Below, in pieces: positions 19,245 to 29,600 of a DNA stretch of 64,000 nt (position 1 is its first letter; each line of letters starts with the position of its first letter). The notes beneath the pieces are model-generated. The model worked only from the letters and a program-made list of their open reading frames with translations, was not told the origin of the DNA and searched no databases. Made by a program: the position numbers and the translations under genes. The stretch comes from Bacteroidia bacterium (GTDB lineage Bacteria > Bacteroidota > Bacteroidia > J057): positions 186,001-250,000 of the forward strand of contig JALEFZ010000035.1 of NCBI GenBank assembly GCA_022760475.1, read 5' to 3'.

Positions 19245-20171
19245 TTAGCGATGAAGATTTTTGGATTGAAGAAATGAAAGTAACAAAGCAGGTCTGTCGG
19301 TCTGGATCATGTCAATGTTTCTCTCGATGAACCAGTCATAGGTATTGGGATCAAGAGCAGCTTTGCGGTCGTCGTTGCCCGCGCAGTGGTGCGACCAAAG
19401 GGAGTTTACCCATACTCCTGCCCCAGCTTCGCGGATGTCGTCGAACATACCTATGGTCCCAATGGTGTCAGAAGGGACTGTGAACTCAAATGCTATCGGC
19501 AATCGATGGTCAAGGTAATCCTTGATGATGGAATCAGCCTTGGGATCTGGCAGTCGAATGATTGGCATGAAATAGACCTTGTCTAGGTATTGACCAAACT
19601 CCTTTTCTACCACACTCCTGGGTTTGGCTCCCTTAATCACAATCTGTCCCAGTGTTCCCGTTTGCTCTGCGATGGCAAAGCATTTATCAAAAATATCATA
19701 GCTCTTATCCAGGTTGATGAGAATTTTATCCTTGGAAACTTTAAGGGCTTCCTCAAGGGTAGGAATGCGATGATCTGTGGGAACTCCCAAACCGTCTACC
19801 AAACGTAGATTTTGAAGGGAATCATAGGTCCAATCACTGATATTTCCTTTTCCAGTGGTGGTGCGGTCTATCGTTTGGTCGTGCATTAAAACAAGCACCC
19901 CATCTTTACTTTCTCGCACATCTATCTCCACCATGTCAACCCCCATATTGATGCAATTCTTAATGGCCTGAAGCGAATTTTCAGGAGCATTTCTCCAATC
20001 TCCCCTGTGCGAAACCACCATGATTTCAGGATTTTGGGAGTCTTCCAGGTCATTGACCAATTGCTCCATGCTTGCAGCTACTCTTGGGCTTTTTCCTTCA
20101 TCCTGTGGCGGGCAGGTGGTACAAGCCAGAAATAGACTAGTCAGTAAAATGAAAAAAAACAGATTTTTCAT
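19245..20171 (-). CDS. Glycerophosphodiester phosphodiesterase lipoprotein (first copy)
   Basis: A 308-residue GDPD lipoprotein (lipobox LACTTC, first Cys about residue 17). It carries the full family signature SHRGDWRNAPENSL, MVEIDVRESKDG, MHDQTIDRTT and TLEEALK. It is clearly paralogous to the next gene but diverged, which suggests different head-group preferences rather than recent duplication. The gene follows SusD after a 71-bp gap that contains a strong hairpin, and it lies 37 bp before the second GDPD. Confidence 0.92.
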   Translation of the reverse strand: MKNLFFFILLTSLFLACTTCPPQDEGKSPRVAASMEQLVNDLEDSQNPEIMVVSHRGDWRNAPENSLQAIKNCINMGVDMVEIDVRESKDGVLVLMHDQTIDRTTTGKGNISDWTYDSLQNLRLVDGLGVPTDHRIPTLEEALKVSKDKILINLDKSYDIFDKCFAIAEQTGTLGQIVIKGAKPRSVVEKEFGQYLDKVYFMPIIRLPDPKADSIIKDYLDHRLPIAFEFTVPSDTIGTIGMFDDIREAGAGVWVNSLWSHHCAGNDDRKAALDPNTYDWFIERNIDMIQTDRPALLLSFLQSKNLHR

Positions 20172-20190
20172 AGGAGTTCATCTTAAAAGA

Positions 20191-20217
20191 GTACCTGACA
20201 TCGAGGACATCAGGTAC
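20191..20217 (-). promoter_or_regulatory. Hairpin between susD and GDPD genes
   Basis: An 8-bp perfect stem, GTACCTGA / TCAGGTAC, with an 11-nt loop, followed on the minus strand by TCTTTTAAG. It could be a partial terminator or mRNA-processing/stability element that sets GDPD expression below SusCD expression. Confidence 0.5.
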
Positions 20218-20242
20218 CCTGTATGAAATGGATTACAAATAA

Positions 20243-21652
20243 TTAGTAGCCTGCATTTTGAGTAATGGCAGGATCGGTATCAATTTGGCTTTGAGGTACG
20301 GGGAGAAGCAACTTGGTAGCGTCGATAACTACATTTTTTCCATTCTCGGAAAACCATGCATTCATTGTCTCAACAGCTGTCCCATAGCGCTTCAGGTCGA
20401 ACCAGCGATGTCCCTCTCCGATGAACTCAAACCTTCTTTCCATCTGGATAGCGTCTCTTACTTCTTCCTGACTTGTAGCTGTGCTATTCTCCAATCCTGC
20501 ACGATTTCTAACTGCATTGAGGTGAGGAATGGCTTCGCTTGTGCTTCCGGACTCATTCAAAGCCTCAGCATATTTCAGCAATACATCTGCATAGCGAATC
20601 ACATAGTAGTCGCTACCACCATCATTGACTCCGGTTGCAGATACTTCATATTTCAATGAGAAATAGAAAGGATTGGCAGCAGAATCAATGCCGACGTAGT
20701 CATTTTTCCTTGTATCAGCAGCTTCGAATGAGTTCACGAAATCTGTAGCTGGCAGGTTGTGCCCCTTGGCATTGGCAGTGGTACCCGAAGGCCTGAACTG
20801 AGAAGCAGCAGGGCTTCCCTCATTGTTGCCATTTACCCCACTGGCAAACTGTACCTCAAACAAGATTTCGCTATTGCCTTCATTTGCTACACCGAATATC
20901 TCAGCAGTCGAAGGAGCCAGGCTATATTCTCCTGAATTCACTACAGCAGCGAGCTTGCTAACTGCCTCGCTATAATTTCCCTGGTTCATCTGAACATCAC
21001 CTAGCAATGCCTGAGCAGCACCCTTGGCTGGTCTACCGGACACCTTGGCCTGAGGCAGATCAGCAATGGCTTCTGTCAAGTCAGTTTCAATCTGGGCGTA
21101 AACCTGAGCAGCAGTTGTACGTCCTTCACCGAAAAAGTCCGAAGGATTTACTGTCTCAATAAGGACCAATGGCACATCACCATAAAGACGCACCATGTTA
21201 AAGTACAATAGCGCCCTTACAAACTTCATTTCAGCAATTCTGATGCTCTTTGCTCCAGCGTCTGCGTACTCGATGTCTCCGATACGGTTCAGTACCACGT
21301 TTACACGCTGGATTCCTTCGTAAGACTCTCTCCAGATGTCTCCCACCAGGTCATTTTCAGCATTGGTTGAAAAATCATCCAACTGTCCAAAACGACCACC
21401 ATCATTCGCAGCAATCTCCTCAAAAGCATCCTCACCAGAGATTTCTCCTACTCCGATCAAATCCAGGCCATAAAGTCCACCATTTTGAAGCTGAGCGTAT
21501 ACACCAGCTACTGCGCTTTCCAACTCTGCCTCACTGGAAAAAAAGCTATTTGAAGCCTTCTCAGTGATTGGAGCCAGATTCAGGTTCTCCTCACATGAGA
21601 TAAATGCCCATGAGCAAAAGGCTAGAATTGATATATATTTAATGAATTTCAT
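20243..21652 (-). CDS. SusD/RagB-family outer-membrane lipoprotein (distal pair)
   Basis: A 469-residue surface lipoprotein (lipobox FISC). SusD proteins form a lid over the SusC transporter and capture substrate. Family features are the TPR-rich helical N-half, ALLYFNMVRLYGDVPLV around residue 150, the YxxIETDLTEAI segment, and the C-terminal IQMERRFEFIGEGHRWFDLKRYG followed by LLPVPQSQIDTDP. It is encoded 27 bp after its SusC partner. It resembles the other SusD in this window along its whole length. Confidence 0.95.
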   Translation of the reverse strand: MKFIKYISILAFCSWAFISCEENLNLAPITEKASNSFFSSEAELESAVAGVYAQLQNGGLYGLDLIGVGEISGEDAFEEIAANDGGRFGQLDDFSTNAENDLVGDIWRESYEGIQRVNVVLNRIGDIEYADAGAKSIRIAEMKFVRALLYFNMVRLYGDVPLVLIETVNPSDFFGEGRTTAAQVYAQIETDLTEAIADLPQAKVSGRPAKGAAQALLGDVQMNQGNYSEAVSKLAAVVNSGEYSLAPSTAEIFGVANEGNSEILFEVQFASGVNGNNEGSPAASQFRPSGTTANAKGHNLPATDFVNSFEAADTRKNDYVGIDSAANPFYFSLKYEVSATGVNDGGSDYYVIRYADVLLKYAEALNESGSTSEAIPHLNAVRNRAGLENSTATSQEEVRDAIQMERRFEFIGEGHRWFDLKRYGTAVETMNAWFSENGKNVVIDATKLLLPVPQSQIDTDPAITQNAGY

Positions 21653-21679
21653 TGTTCTTGATTTATAAGAATTGGGAAA

Positions 21680-24600
21680 TTAGAATTTAAGATTCACGCC
21701 CATCGCCATGAATCGGGTCAAAGGATTGGTCGTCTGAATCCATCCACGGGTAAGGGTCTGGGTACTATTTGAGCGGGTATCAATTCCGTCAGGATTGTAT
21801 CCACGGAAATCAGAGATGTTGAAAATGTTATTTCCAGTGAAGTACACCCTCAAACCATCCATTCCCAGCTTGTCAACCATCTGTCTTGGGAAGTTGTAGC
21901 CAATCTGAAGGCTTCTCAGTCTGAAGTAGTCAGCATCCAGTACTGAAAGGCTGGATGCCCTCGTCAAACGACCCGCAGAAGAGAAACTTGAGAAGTCAGG
22001 ACGTCTGAAGAATCCATCAGGATTGTCATCCGTAAAATAGTTTTCAACATAGTACTGAGAAGGAACAAAGAATCCTTCACCACTCTCGGCGTAGTATACC
22101 ATGCGGTCTGCAGCCTTTCTTCCTTCCACTCCGTTGAACTGAGCAGCCAGGTAAACCCCTTTGAAATCAAGGTTGAATCCGAATCCATAGGTAAAGTCGG
22201 GGTTGTAATCCCCAAGGAAGGCACGGTCGTCAGAAGTGATTGCTCCGTCGTTGTTTACGTCTCTTACGATGTAGTCTCCAACCTCAGTTCCTGCAAGTGG
22301 AGTAACAGGATCAGAATTGATTTCCTCTTGTGATTGGTACACCCCGATGACATCAAATGCATAGAATTGAGCGATGCTCTCCCCTACCCTGGTAATGAAT
22401 CCCATTCCACCATTGTTGGAGATAATTTGCTCCTGCCCAGCGCCCAGCGCTACAACTTCGTTGGTATTGGTCGTGATATTGGCATTGAAACCTACTCCTA
22501 CACCCCCAAGCTTGAATCCATTTCCTCTGAACTCCAACTCAAATCCGCTGTTGTCCAACTCACCAATGTTTTGAAGAGAAGTTGAGAAACCGGACTGCTG
22601 AGGTACAGGTACGCTCAATAGCAGATCAGTGGTGTTAGCAGTGTAATATTCTGCAGTCAAGAATAGCCTGTTTTCAAGGAATCCAACATCAATACCCAGG
22701 TTAAGGGCAGTATTGGTTTCCCATGAAAGGTCAGCATTTGGAGAAGTTCTGGTAAAGGCACCTGCTACAAGGCTCTCGTCGATCACGTAGTTATCCTGGC
22801 CGATAAGTGCGATGGAAGCGAAGTCTCCGATCTGATTGTTTCCGGTCTGTCCCCAACTCGCTCTTACCTTGGCAAAGCTGACAGGTCCATCCTGTGGGAA
22901 GAAATCTTCGTTGCTCACCGTCCAACCTGCAGATACAGAAGCAAAGTTACCATACTTGGTATTGGCTCCGAATCGAGAAGATCCATCACGTCTCAAAGAG
23001 GCAGAAACAGAATATTTGTTGTCGAATGAATACTGAAGACGGCTGAACAAAGATTCCAGCGCCCATTTGCTGCTTACATTGGTCGATACAATGTTGGTGG
23101 CACCGGAGATGTTGCGAAGGTTGTCATCAGTAAAATCCTGGCTTTCAAGCCTTACTCGGTTGAAAGTCTCCTGCTGATATGAGTAACCTACCAATACATT
23201 CAGGTCATTCTTTCCAAAGGTCTTGTTGTAAGTCAGAAGATTTTCGTTGATGAAGTTCTCTCTTCTGAAATCACTCTTGAAGGCCATGGCTCTGGAATTC
23301 GCTACAGGTGTACGGTAGTTTCCAAGGGTAGAAGGCGCGAAAAACTGCTCAACATTGGTGTTGAAGTCTCCCCCAATAGAAGATTTCAATGTCAATCCTT
23401 CAATGGGTTCAATTTCGATGAATGTATTTCCAAATGCCCTGAAAAAGTTTCTGCTATAATCAGTCAACTCCATCGTGGCGATCACATTACCTGAAATCGG
23501 TCCATCCCAGTTGTCATTGTTGTCCTGGATCTGACTGGCAGGAGCAATCGTACCGTCTTCGTTATAGATTTCGTAGTAAGGGTGCATCAGAATAATAGCC
23601 AAAGCAGGGTCAGGCTGGGCACCAAGGTTAAAGTCAGACCATCCACGGCTACCTACTGGATTTGCATCTCCAAGAGAAATATTTGAAGAGATTCCAAAGC
23701 GGATGTAGTCATTTACTTCAGAGTTTAGTTGGAAATTATTGGTCAGACGCTGATAATCAGAATCGATGATGATGTTTTCCTGATCGAAATAGCTGAAAGA
23801 GATAGAGTAGTTGGTCTTCTCGGATCCTCCGGCCAGGTTGATGTAGTGGTTCTGCTGAATGCCTGTTCTGAATACCGCATCAGCCCAGTCTGTATTGGTC
23901 AAGCCAGGAACGCCATCTACATAATCCTGCAGGAAGTCCTGGATACGGCTACGCTTGCCACCACCGTTCGCATCACGCGTTTCGTTGTCATCACCGATGG
24001 TTCGGTTCTCTCCACCTGAAAGATATCCGAAGTTTCTGGCATCATAGTCGAAGTTTGCTGTTCCATAAGCATCTGCCAACTGGAAGTTGTCAATGCGGTT
24101 TTGGAAACCTACATAACCATCATAAGTTACCTTCATCTGGCCTGAAACTCCTTTTTTGGTCGTAACAAGGATAACTCCATTAGAAGCACGAGAACCATAA
24201 ATAGCAGCTGATGCCGCATCTTTCAGGATACTCACAGAAGCAATGTCCTGTGGGTTGATGGAGCTAAGAGAAGATCCTTCTGTCAATGGGTTGCCATCCA
24301 CCACGATCAATGGGTTGCTTCCAGCAGTCAGGGTGTTGATTCCTCGAATTTGAATCACAGAGTTGTCTCCAGGGTTTTTACCGTTTCCCGAAATCTGTAC
24401 ACCGGCAATACGTCCTACCAATCCCTGCTCGAAGTTTGCAGAAGAATACTCATTCAAAGTCTCATTTTTCACCTTTGATACAGCACCATTGAATTTTTCT
24501 TTGGTCCCGGTACCATAACCAATGATGATCACCTCATCAAGGTCTTGAGCTTCTTCCTTCATGATAATATCCAAAGAAGCCTGTCCATTGTACGCCATCT

Positions 24601-24871
24601 CCACACCTGCATATCCGATGTAGGAAAAGGCAATGGTTTCGGTTCCCTCAGGAACCTCAAATTTGAAGGCACCCTTGTCGTCCGTAATGGCACCAGCATT
24701 CGAGCCTTTGGCCACTACGCTTACACCAATAAGTGGAGAATCTGAAACGCCATCCTTTACAGTACCCGATAAGGTTTTTTGGGCGGAGGCAGAGGTAGCA
24801 CTCGTCAAAAAGGCTACCATAAGAAACAGCCATAGAAAGCCATTCCCTTTACTTTTTTGCAAAAAGTTCAT
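21680..24871 (-). CDS. SusC/RagA-family TonB-dependent transporter (distal pair)
   Basis: A 1063-residue outer-membrane transporter: signal peptide (to SASAQ), carboxypeptidase-D regulatory-like domain (about 33-105), TonB-box/plug region (DEVIIIGYGT; IQIRGINTLTAGSNPLIVVDG; DAASAAIYGSRASNGVI), then the 22-strand barrel ending MGVNLKF. It lacks the N-terminal STN signalling domain found in the proximal SusC, so it transports but probably does not signal to FecR. The two SusC proteins share long identical plug segments, which supports tandem duplication of a SusCD pair. Confidence 0.95.
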   Translation of the reverse strand: MNFLQKSKGNGFLWLFLMVAFLTSATSASAQKTLSGTVKDGVSDSPLIGVSVVAKGSNAGAITDDKGAFKFEVPEGTETIAFSYIGYAGVEMAYNGQASLDIIMKEEAQDLDEVIIIGYGTGTKEKFNGAVSKVKNETLNEYSSANFEQGLVGRIAGVQISGNGKNPGDNSVIQIRGINTLTAGSNPLIVVDGNPLTEGSSLSSINPQDIASVSILKDAASAAIYGSRASNGVILVTTKKGVSGQMKVTYDGYVGFQNRIDNFQLADAYGTANFDYDARNFGYLSGGENRTIGDDNETRDANGGGKRSRIQDFLQDYVDGVPGLTNTDWADAVFRTGIQQNHYINLAGGSEKTNYSISFSYFDQENIIIDSDYQRLTNNFQLNSEVNDYIRFGISSNISLGDANPVGSRGWSDFNLGAQPDPALAIILMHPYYEIYNEDGTIAPASQIQDNNDNWDGPISGNVIATMELTDYSRNFFRAFGNTFIEIEPIEGLTLKSSIGGDFNTNVEQFFAPSTLGNYRTPVANSRAMAFKSDFRRENFINENLLTYNKTFGKNDLNVLVGYSYQQETFNRVRLESQDFTDDNLRNISGATNIVSTNVSSKWALESLFSRLQYSFDNKYSVSASLRRDGSSRFGANTKYGNFASVSAGWTVSNEDFFPQDGPVSFAKVRASWGQTGNNQIGDFASIALIGQDNYVIDESLVAGAFTRTSPNADLSWETNTALNLGIDVGFLENRLFLTAEYYTANTTDLLLSVPVPQQSGFSTSLQNIGELDNSGFELEFRGNGFKLGGVGVGFNANITTNTNEVVALGAGQEQIISNNGGMGFITRVGESIAQFYAFDVIGVYQSQEEINSDPVTPLAGTEVGDYIVRDVNNDGAITSDDRAFLGDYNPDFTYGFGFNLDFKGVYLAAQFNGVEGRKAADRMVYYAESGEGFFVPSQYYVENYFTDDNPDGFFRRPDFSSFSSAGRLTRASSLSVLDADYFRLRSLQIGYNFPRQMVDKLGMDGLRVYFTGNNIFNISDFRGYNPDGIDTRSNSTQTLTRGWIQTTNPLTRFMAMGVNLKF

Positions 24872-25190
24872 AGGTTAGGTTAGTTTTAATTACTTAAAGT
24901 GGAGTGCGTGGGAATTTATCTTGGCGGATTGTCCCGGCACTCTTTTTTTGTTCAAGTTCACACTTGAGGAAAAGCCTGATTCTATTCGATCTCCACGATC
25001 ATACCAGAAATCCATGAAGGAATTTCATCAGGCTTTTAAAGAACGTAAATATTTAAATTCTCATAAGCTAAATCCCTAATATTGAGACAAAAACACGAGA
25101 GCTCATTTACTTCCAAAAATTACAAATTCAATGTAAATTAAAAATCAAATCATTATAAATTATCCCATTCCAAAAACTACCAAACCAACA
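24872..25190 (-). promoter_or_regulatory. Structured intergenic region between the two SusCD pairs
   Basis: 319 bp without a gene, separating SusD (upstream in transcription) from the distal SusC. On the minus strand it holds an 11-bp closing stem (24970-24980 with 25027-25037) enclosing two small hairpins (GAAAT/ATTTC and GATC/GATC). Further hairpins are CAAGT/ACTTG (about 24953-24966) and GAGTGC/GCACTC (24902-24907 with 24937-24942). The branched stem may end the first SusCD transcript, or the whole region may be a structured leader of the distal susC. Confidence 0.45.
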
Positions 25191-26594
25191 CTAATAGCCA
25201 GGATTTTGCTTTAGTGCAGGATCGGTATTGATTTGACTTTGAGGAATGGGCATCAACAAATCATGTTCCTCAATCGATATTCCCAAACTGGTGTTCTTCT
25301 CAAACCACTGATTAACTGTCTCAATGGCTTTCCCTGTTCTGAGCAAATAAAACCACCTATGCCCTTCACCAATCAATTCCAGCCTTCGCTCAAGTTCAAT
25401 GGCCTTATCTACTTCACTTTGATCATTTGAAGTATAATTCTCCAAACCTGCACGATTTCTCACCAAATTGAGATAAAAGAGTGCTTCCGAAATATTGCCA
25501 TTCTCATTTTTTGATTCTGCCAACATCAGCAGCACCTCTGCATATCGAAGCACCACCCAATCACTTTCTCCATCTTCAGGGATTGTAAGAGGTTTATGAT
25601 ATTTTTTACAAAAGGGTACTTCTTTATCTGTTTCTCCGATATAAGCCGACTTTCGAAGGTCATTTTGATTGTAAAGGGCAATAAAATCCCTATTAGGTAA
25701 GTTATGTCCCTTGGCTCCATTGACCGTTCCGGATGGGGAAAACTGTACGAAAGCATCGCTCCCCTCCGAATTGCCATTCACCCCCGAAGCAAACTGGACA
25801 GCAAAAATAATTTCTGAGTTCAGTTCATTGTTTACATCAAATACTTCTTCCGGTAGGTTTTGAAGGGAATGAATCCCTGCATCTACAACAGCCTGAAGCA
25901 TCATTTCGGCCTTATCAAAATCTTTTAATGTCAGGAATACTTTACCAAGAAGTGTCTGGGCGGCGGTCAAGTTTACCCTGCCTGGTTGGTCGGGAGATAA
26001 AGGGAGTAATTCCAGGGCATCTTCCAAATCCATAACAAGCTGTAGGTACACTTCCTCCACTGGTGTTCTCGCCTGACCAAAATAGGTGGTAGGGTCCGTT
26101 GTTTCCTGCGTAACGAGTGGGACATCTCCATAAATGCGAACCAAATTGAAATACAGCAATGCCCTTATGAATTTCAGTTCCCCAATTCTGGCTTCTTTGA
26201 TTGAGTCTGTTTCAAAATCAATATTACCAATCCTGTTCAGGATCAAATTAGCAGCCTGAATTCCTATATAGGCATCCTTCCAGGTGGTGGTAATCACATC
26301 ATTGGATGAAATGGTGGTAAACTCATCCAGCTGTCCATATCTGCCACCATCATTCGCGGGGACTTCATCGAAGGTATTGTCAGATGGGATTTCCCCAATC
26401 GCGGGAAGGTACAGGTTGTACAAGCCCGTACTCTGCAAAGTGGCATAGACTCCATTGATGGCAGATTCGATTTCCCCTTCATTGGAGAAAAAGTTATTGA
26501 TTGACTTGGCAGTTAACGGGTCCTGGAAAAGGTCTCCCTCACAGGATATCAGGCTTAGGCCAATCAACAAACCATATGTAATTCTTTTTATCAT
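25191..26594 (-). CDS. SusD/RagB-family outer-membrane lipoprotein (proximal pair)
   Basis: A 467-residue surface lipoprotein. The start chosen (MIKRITYGLL...) gives a standard lipobox (SLISC) 10 bp after the SusC stop; a 7-codon upstream extension would overlap SusC. The family features match the other SusD here: RALLYFNLVRIYGDVPLV, the helical TPR core, ELERRLELIGEGHRWFYLLR, and LLMPIPQSQINTDP at the end. It binds the same class of ligand as its SusC partner, predicted from the operon to be glycerophosphodiester-like. Confidence 0.95.
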   Translation of the reverse strand: MIKRITYGLLIGLSLISCEGDLFQDPLTAKSINNFFSNEGEIESAINGVYATLQSTGLYNLYLPAIGEIPSDNTFDEVPANDGGRYGQLDEFTTISSNDVITTTWKDAYIGIQAANLILNRIGNIDFETDSIKEARIGELKFIRALLYFNLVRIYGDVPLVTQETTDPTTYFGQARTPVEEVYLQLVMDLEDALELLPLSPDQPGRVNLTAAQTLLGKVFLTLKDFDKAEMMLQAVVDAGIHSLQNLPEEVFDVNNELNSEIIFAVQFASGVNGNSEGSDAFVQFSPSGTVNGAKGHNLPNRDFIALYNQNDLRKSAYIGETDKEVPFCKKYHKPLTIPEDGESDWVVLRYAEVLLMLAESKNENGNISEALFYLNLVRNRAGLENYTSNDQSEVDKAIELERRLELIGEGHRWFYLLRTGKAIETVNQWFEKNTSLGISIEEHDLLMPIPQSQINTDPALKQNPGY

Positions 26595-26604
26595 TAGAAT
26601 CTTC

Positions 26605-29600
26605 TTATAAACCAAGATTTAGGCCAATGAGGTAGGATTTTGCTGCAGGATAGTTGTCCTGTGCAAATCCAGCCCGTAACACATCTGTATCTCGCCTGTA
26701 TTCCGAAGAATCAGGATTGTACCCACGGTATTTTGTAAGTGTGAAGAGGTTATTGGATGTCACATACATCCGAAAATTACCAAGTCCTAATCTTTTCAAA
26801 GCCCTTTCAGGCAAGCTGTACCCAACCTGCAGGTATCTCATCCTAAGGTAATCTGCATCCTGTAGATAAATGCTTGACATTCGTGTATTTCTCCTTGCGG
26901 CAGAAAAGTTTCCCAGATTAGGTTGGGCAAGAAAGCCATCAGGATTGTTCACCGGGTGATAGCGATTCTCCATGTAGTAAACCGATGGGGAACCAAAACC
27001 TTCACCTACGCCTGTGATCACTGCCTCATCGTAGAAATAGGCCACCCTGCCTTCGACACCATTTAATGAAAAGGAAAGATCCCAATTACCAACCGAAAAT
27101 GAGGAGCTTAGCCCATAGGTCAATTCAGGGGCGAAGGTGCCAAATGGAACTTTATCCTGGTCGTCAATGATTCCATCCTCATTGACATCCTCTACGATAT
27201 AATCTCCGGTAAGGGTCCCCCCCAGTGAAGGGGTATTGGCAATTTCATCTTCTGTCTTATAAATACCGATGATATGGAAGGCTGTGATGTTGGCAATAGG
27301 CCCCCCTACTCTTGTTCTCCAGGCTCCATCTCTTCCAGCTCGAATTTCTTCCTGCCCTTCTGCCAAAGAAAGCACCTCATTTCTATTGGTGGTGAGGTTG
27401 GCATTGAAAGTCCAATCAATGGGTCCCAGCTTAAGGCCATTTGCCCCCAACTCAAACTCAAAGCCCTCATTCAAGACTTCTCCGATATTTTGCAATGAGC
27501 TGGAATAACCGGATTGTTGGGGTACAGGGACATTCAACAACAAATCAGAGGTAACGGATCTATAATAATTTGTTGAAAGCCTGATTTTTTGAAATAAGGC
27601 AAAGTCTATCCCTACATTAAATGAGGTATTGGTTTCCCAGGACAAACCGGTATTGGGGGAGGTAGAAGGAACAAATCCTGGCTGCAAATTGCCATTGAAT
27701 ACGTAGTTCAAGGGATCAAGCAAGGCCTTAGAACTATAAGAGCCGATTTGGTTATTTCCTGTTTGTCCCCAACTGAGCCTTAATTTGGCAAAATTGATGT
27801 GAGAGGAGGTGGGGAAAAAGGATTCTTCCGAAATGATCCAGCCAGCTGAGAATGAGGGAAACACCCCCCACTTGGAATCATCCCCAAATCTTGAGGAACC
27901 ATCCCTTCTGATGGCTGCTGAAACTTGGTATCGCTTGTTGAAAAAATACTGAAAGCGGCCAAGGTAGGAAAGCTGAACCCACGTATAGCGATTGGCCTCA
28001 AGGCTCACCTGACTGGCTCCTGCGATATTTTCCAGCAAGTCATCACGGATATCAGAACCAATTAAGCGGGAACTGTTTCCTTCTTCCTTCTGATAAGTAT
28101 AACCCGCTACCAGATCCAGGTCATTCCTACCGAATGCCTTTTTATAGGTCAGGGTATTTTCGCTGAGGTAGCTGATGATACGACCATTTGTTTCCTCCGC
28201 CCTTGCTGGTACTGGGGCTACAGCTCTATATTCACCCAAACTGGAGGATTTGAAAAAGTCATAGAAAAAGTTCCTGTAATCACCACCAAGCAAGGATTTT
28301 AGCTCAAGGCCATCCACAATTTCCATGGATAAAAAGGCCTTGCCAAATAACCTGAATCGAAAACGGTTGTCTTTGATTTCGATGTAGGCCAATGGGTTTT
28401 CTTGTAAGGAGCCATCACCGGGCATGTTCAGATTTTGTCCTTCACTCAAGGCAATAGAGCCATCTTCTTTGTACGGTCTGAAAAAGGGATAGTAGATGCT
28501 GCTGGCAGCAATGGGGTCGCTGTCCCAATCTCCCAGATTTGCATAATCCTGCCTGGAATAGGAAGGGTTGAGACTAAGCCCAAATCGAAGTTTTCGAGTA
28601 AGGTCGCTGTAAACCTTTACGGAGCTACTAAAGCGGCTGAAATCCGTTCCCAATGCCAAACCATCCTGATCAAAATAATCAGCCGACACAAAATAATTTC
28701 CGCTTGCGTTCCCCCCCGAAAAGGAAATTTTGGCATTTGTAAGTGCTGCATTTCTAAAAATTATATCCAGCCAATCAGTATTTGTCAAGCCTGGAGTACC
28801 CTCAAGGTAAGGCTCCAGGTAATTCAACCTTAGCTCTCTTTTGTTGGCACCATTCGCGATACGGGTAGCCTCATCATCACCCGCAGTTCTGTTGGCAGGA
28901 TCTCTGGATACATAGCCCCAGTCTCTGGCTTCAGTAAAAAACTGAGCAGCGCTGTAAGCATCTGCAAACTCGACCTTATCCGCCCGCATTTGAATTCCGG
29001 AATAGATGTCAAAAGAGAGTTTCAGAGGTCCGGCCTTACCTGACTTAGTGGTAATCAAAATGACTCCATTACTTGCTCTTGAGCCATAAATGGCCGCAGA
29101 AGCAGCATCCTTCAATACAGAAATAGATTCAATGGTATTGGGACTGAGAGAGTTTACAGAACTTCCTTCTGCAAGCGGCAAGCCATCAACTACAATCAGG
29201 GGATTGGAACCCGCCGTAAGTGTCCCCAATCCCCTGATAATGATTTGTGCATCCGATCCCGGTTGGCCATTTACCTGGTTGATCTGAACACCCGCAAGTG
29301 AGCCAATCAATTGTTGGTCGAAGCCTGATGAAGCATATTTTACAAACTCATCGGAACTAATTTTGGAAATGGCACCATTGATCTTTGCCCTGGATTGCTC
29401 GCCATAGCCAATGACCACGACTTCTTCGAGATCGGAGTAATCAGGCGACATGGAGACATTGATAGGCAAGTTCTCTGTGATTGGCACCTCTGTACTGGCA
29501 TAGCCCAGGTATGACACAAGCAGTGCCTTGGAATCATCCGACACTTTTAGGGTAAAATTACCATTTCGACCTGTTATGGCTCCCGCCTGACTTCCTTTTA

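Noticed and set aside
24902-24949. GAGTGC...GCACTC hairpin followed by seven T as a plus-strand terminator
   Set aside because: No plus-strand gene precedes it; it more likely acts as part of the minus-strand susC leader.
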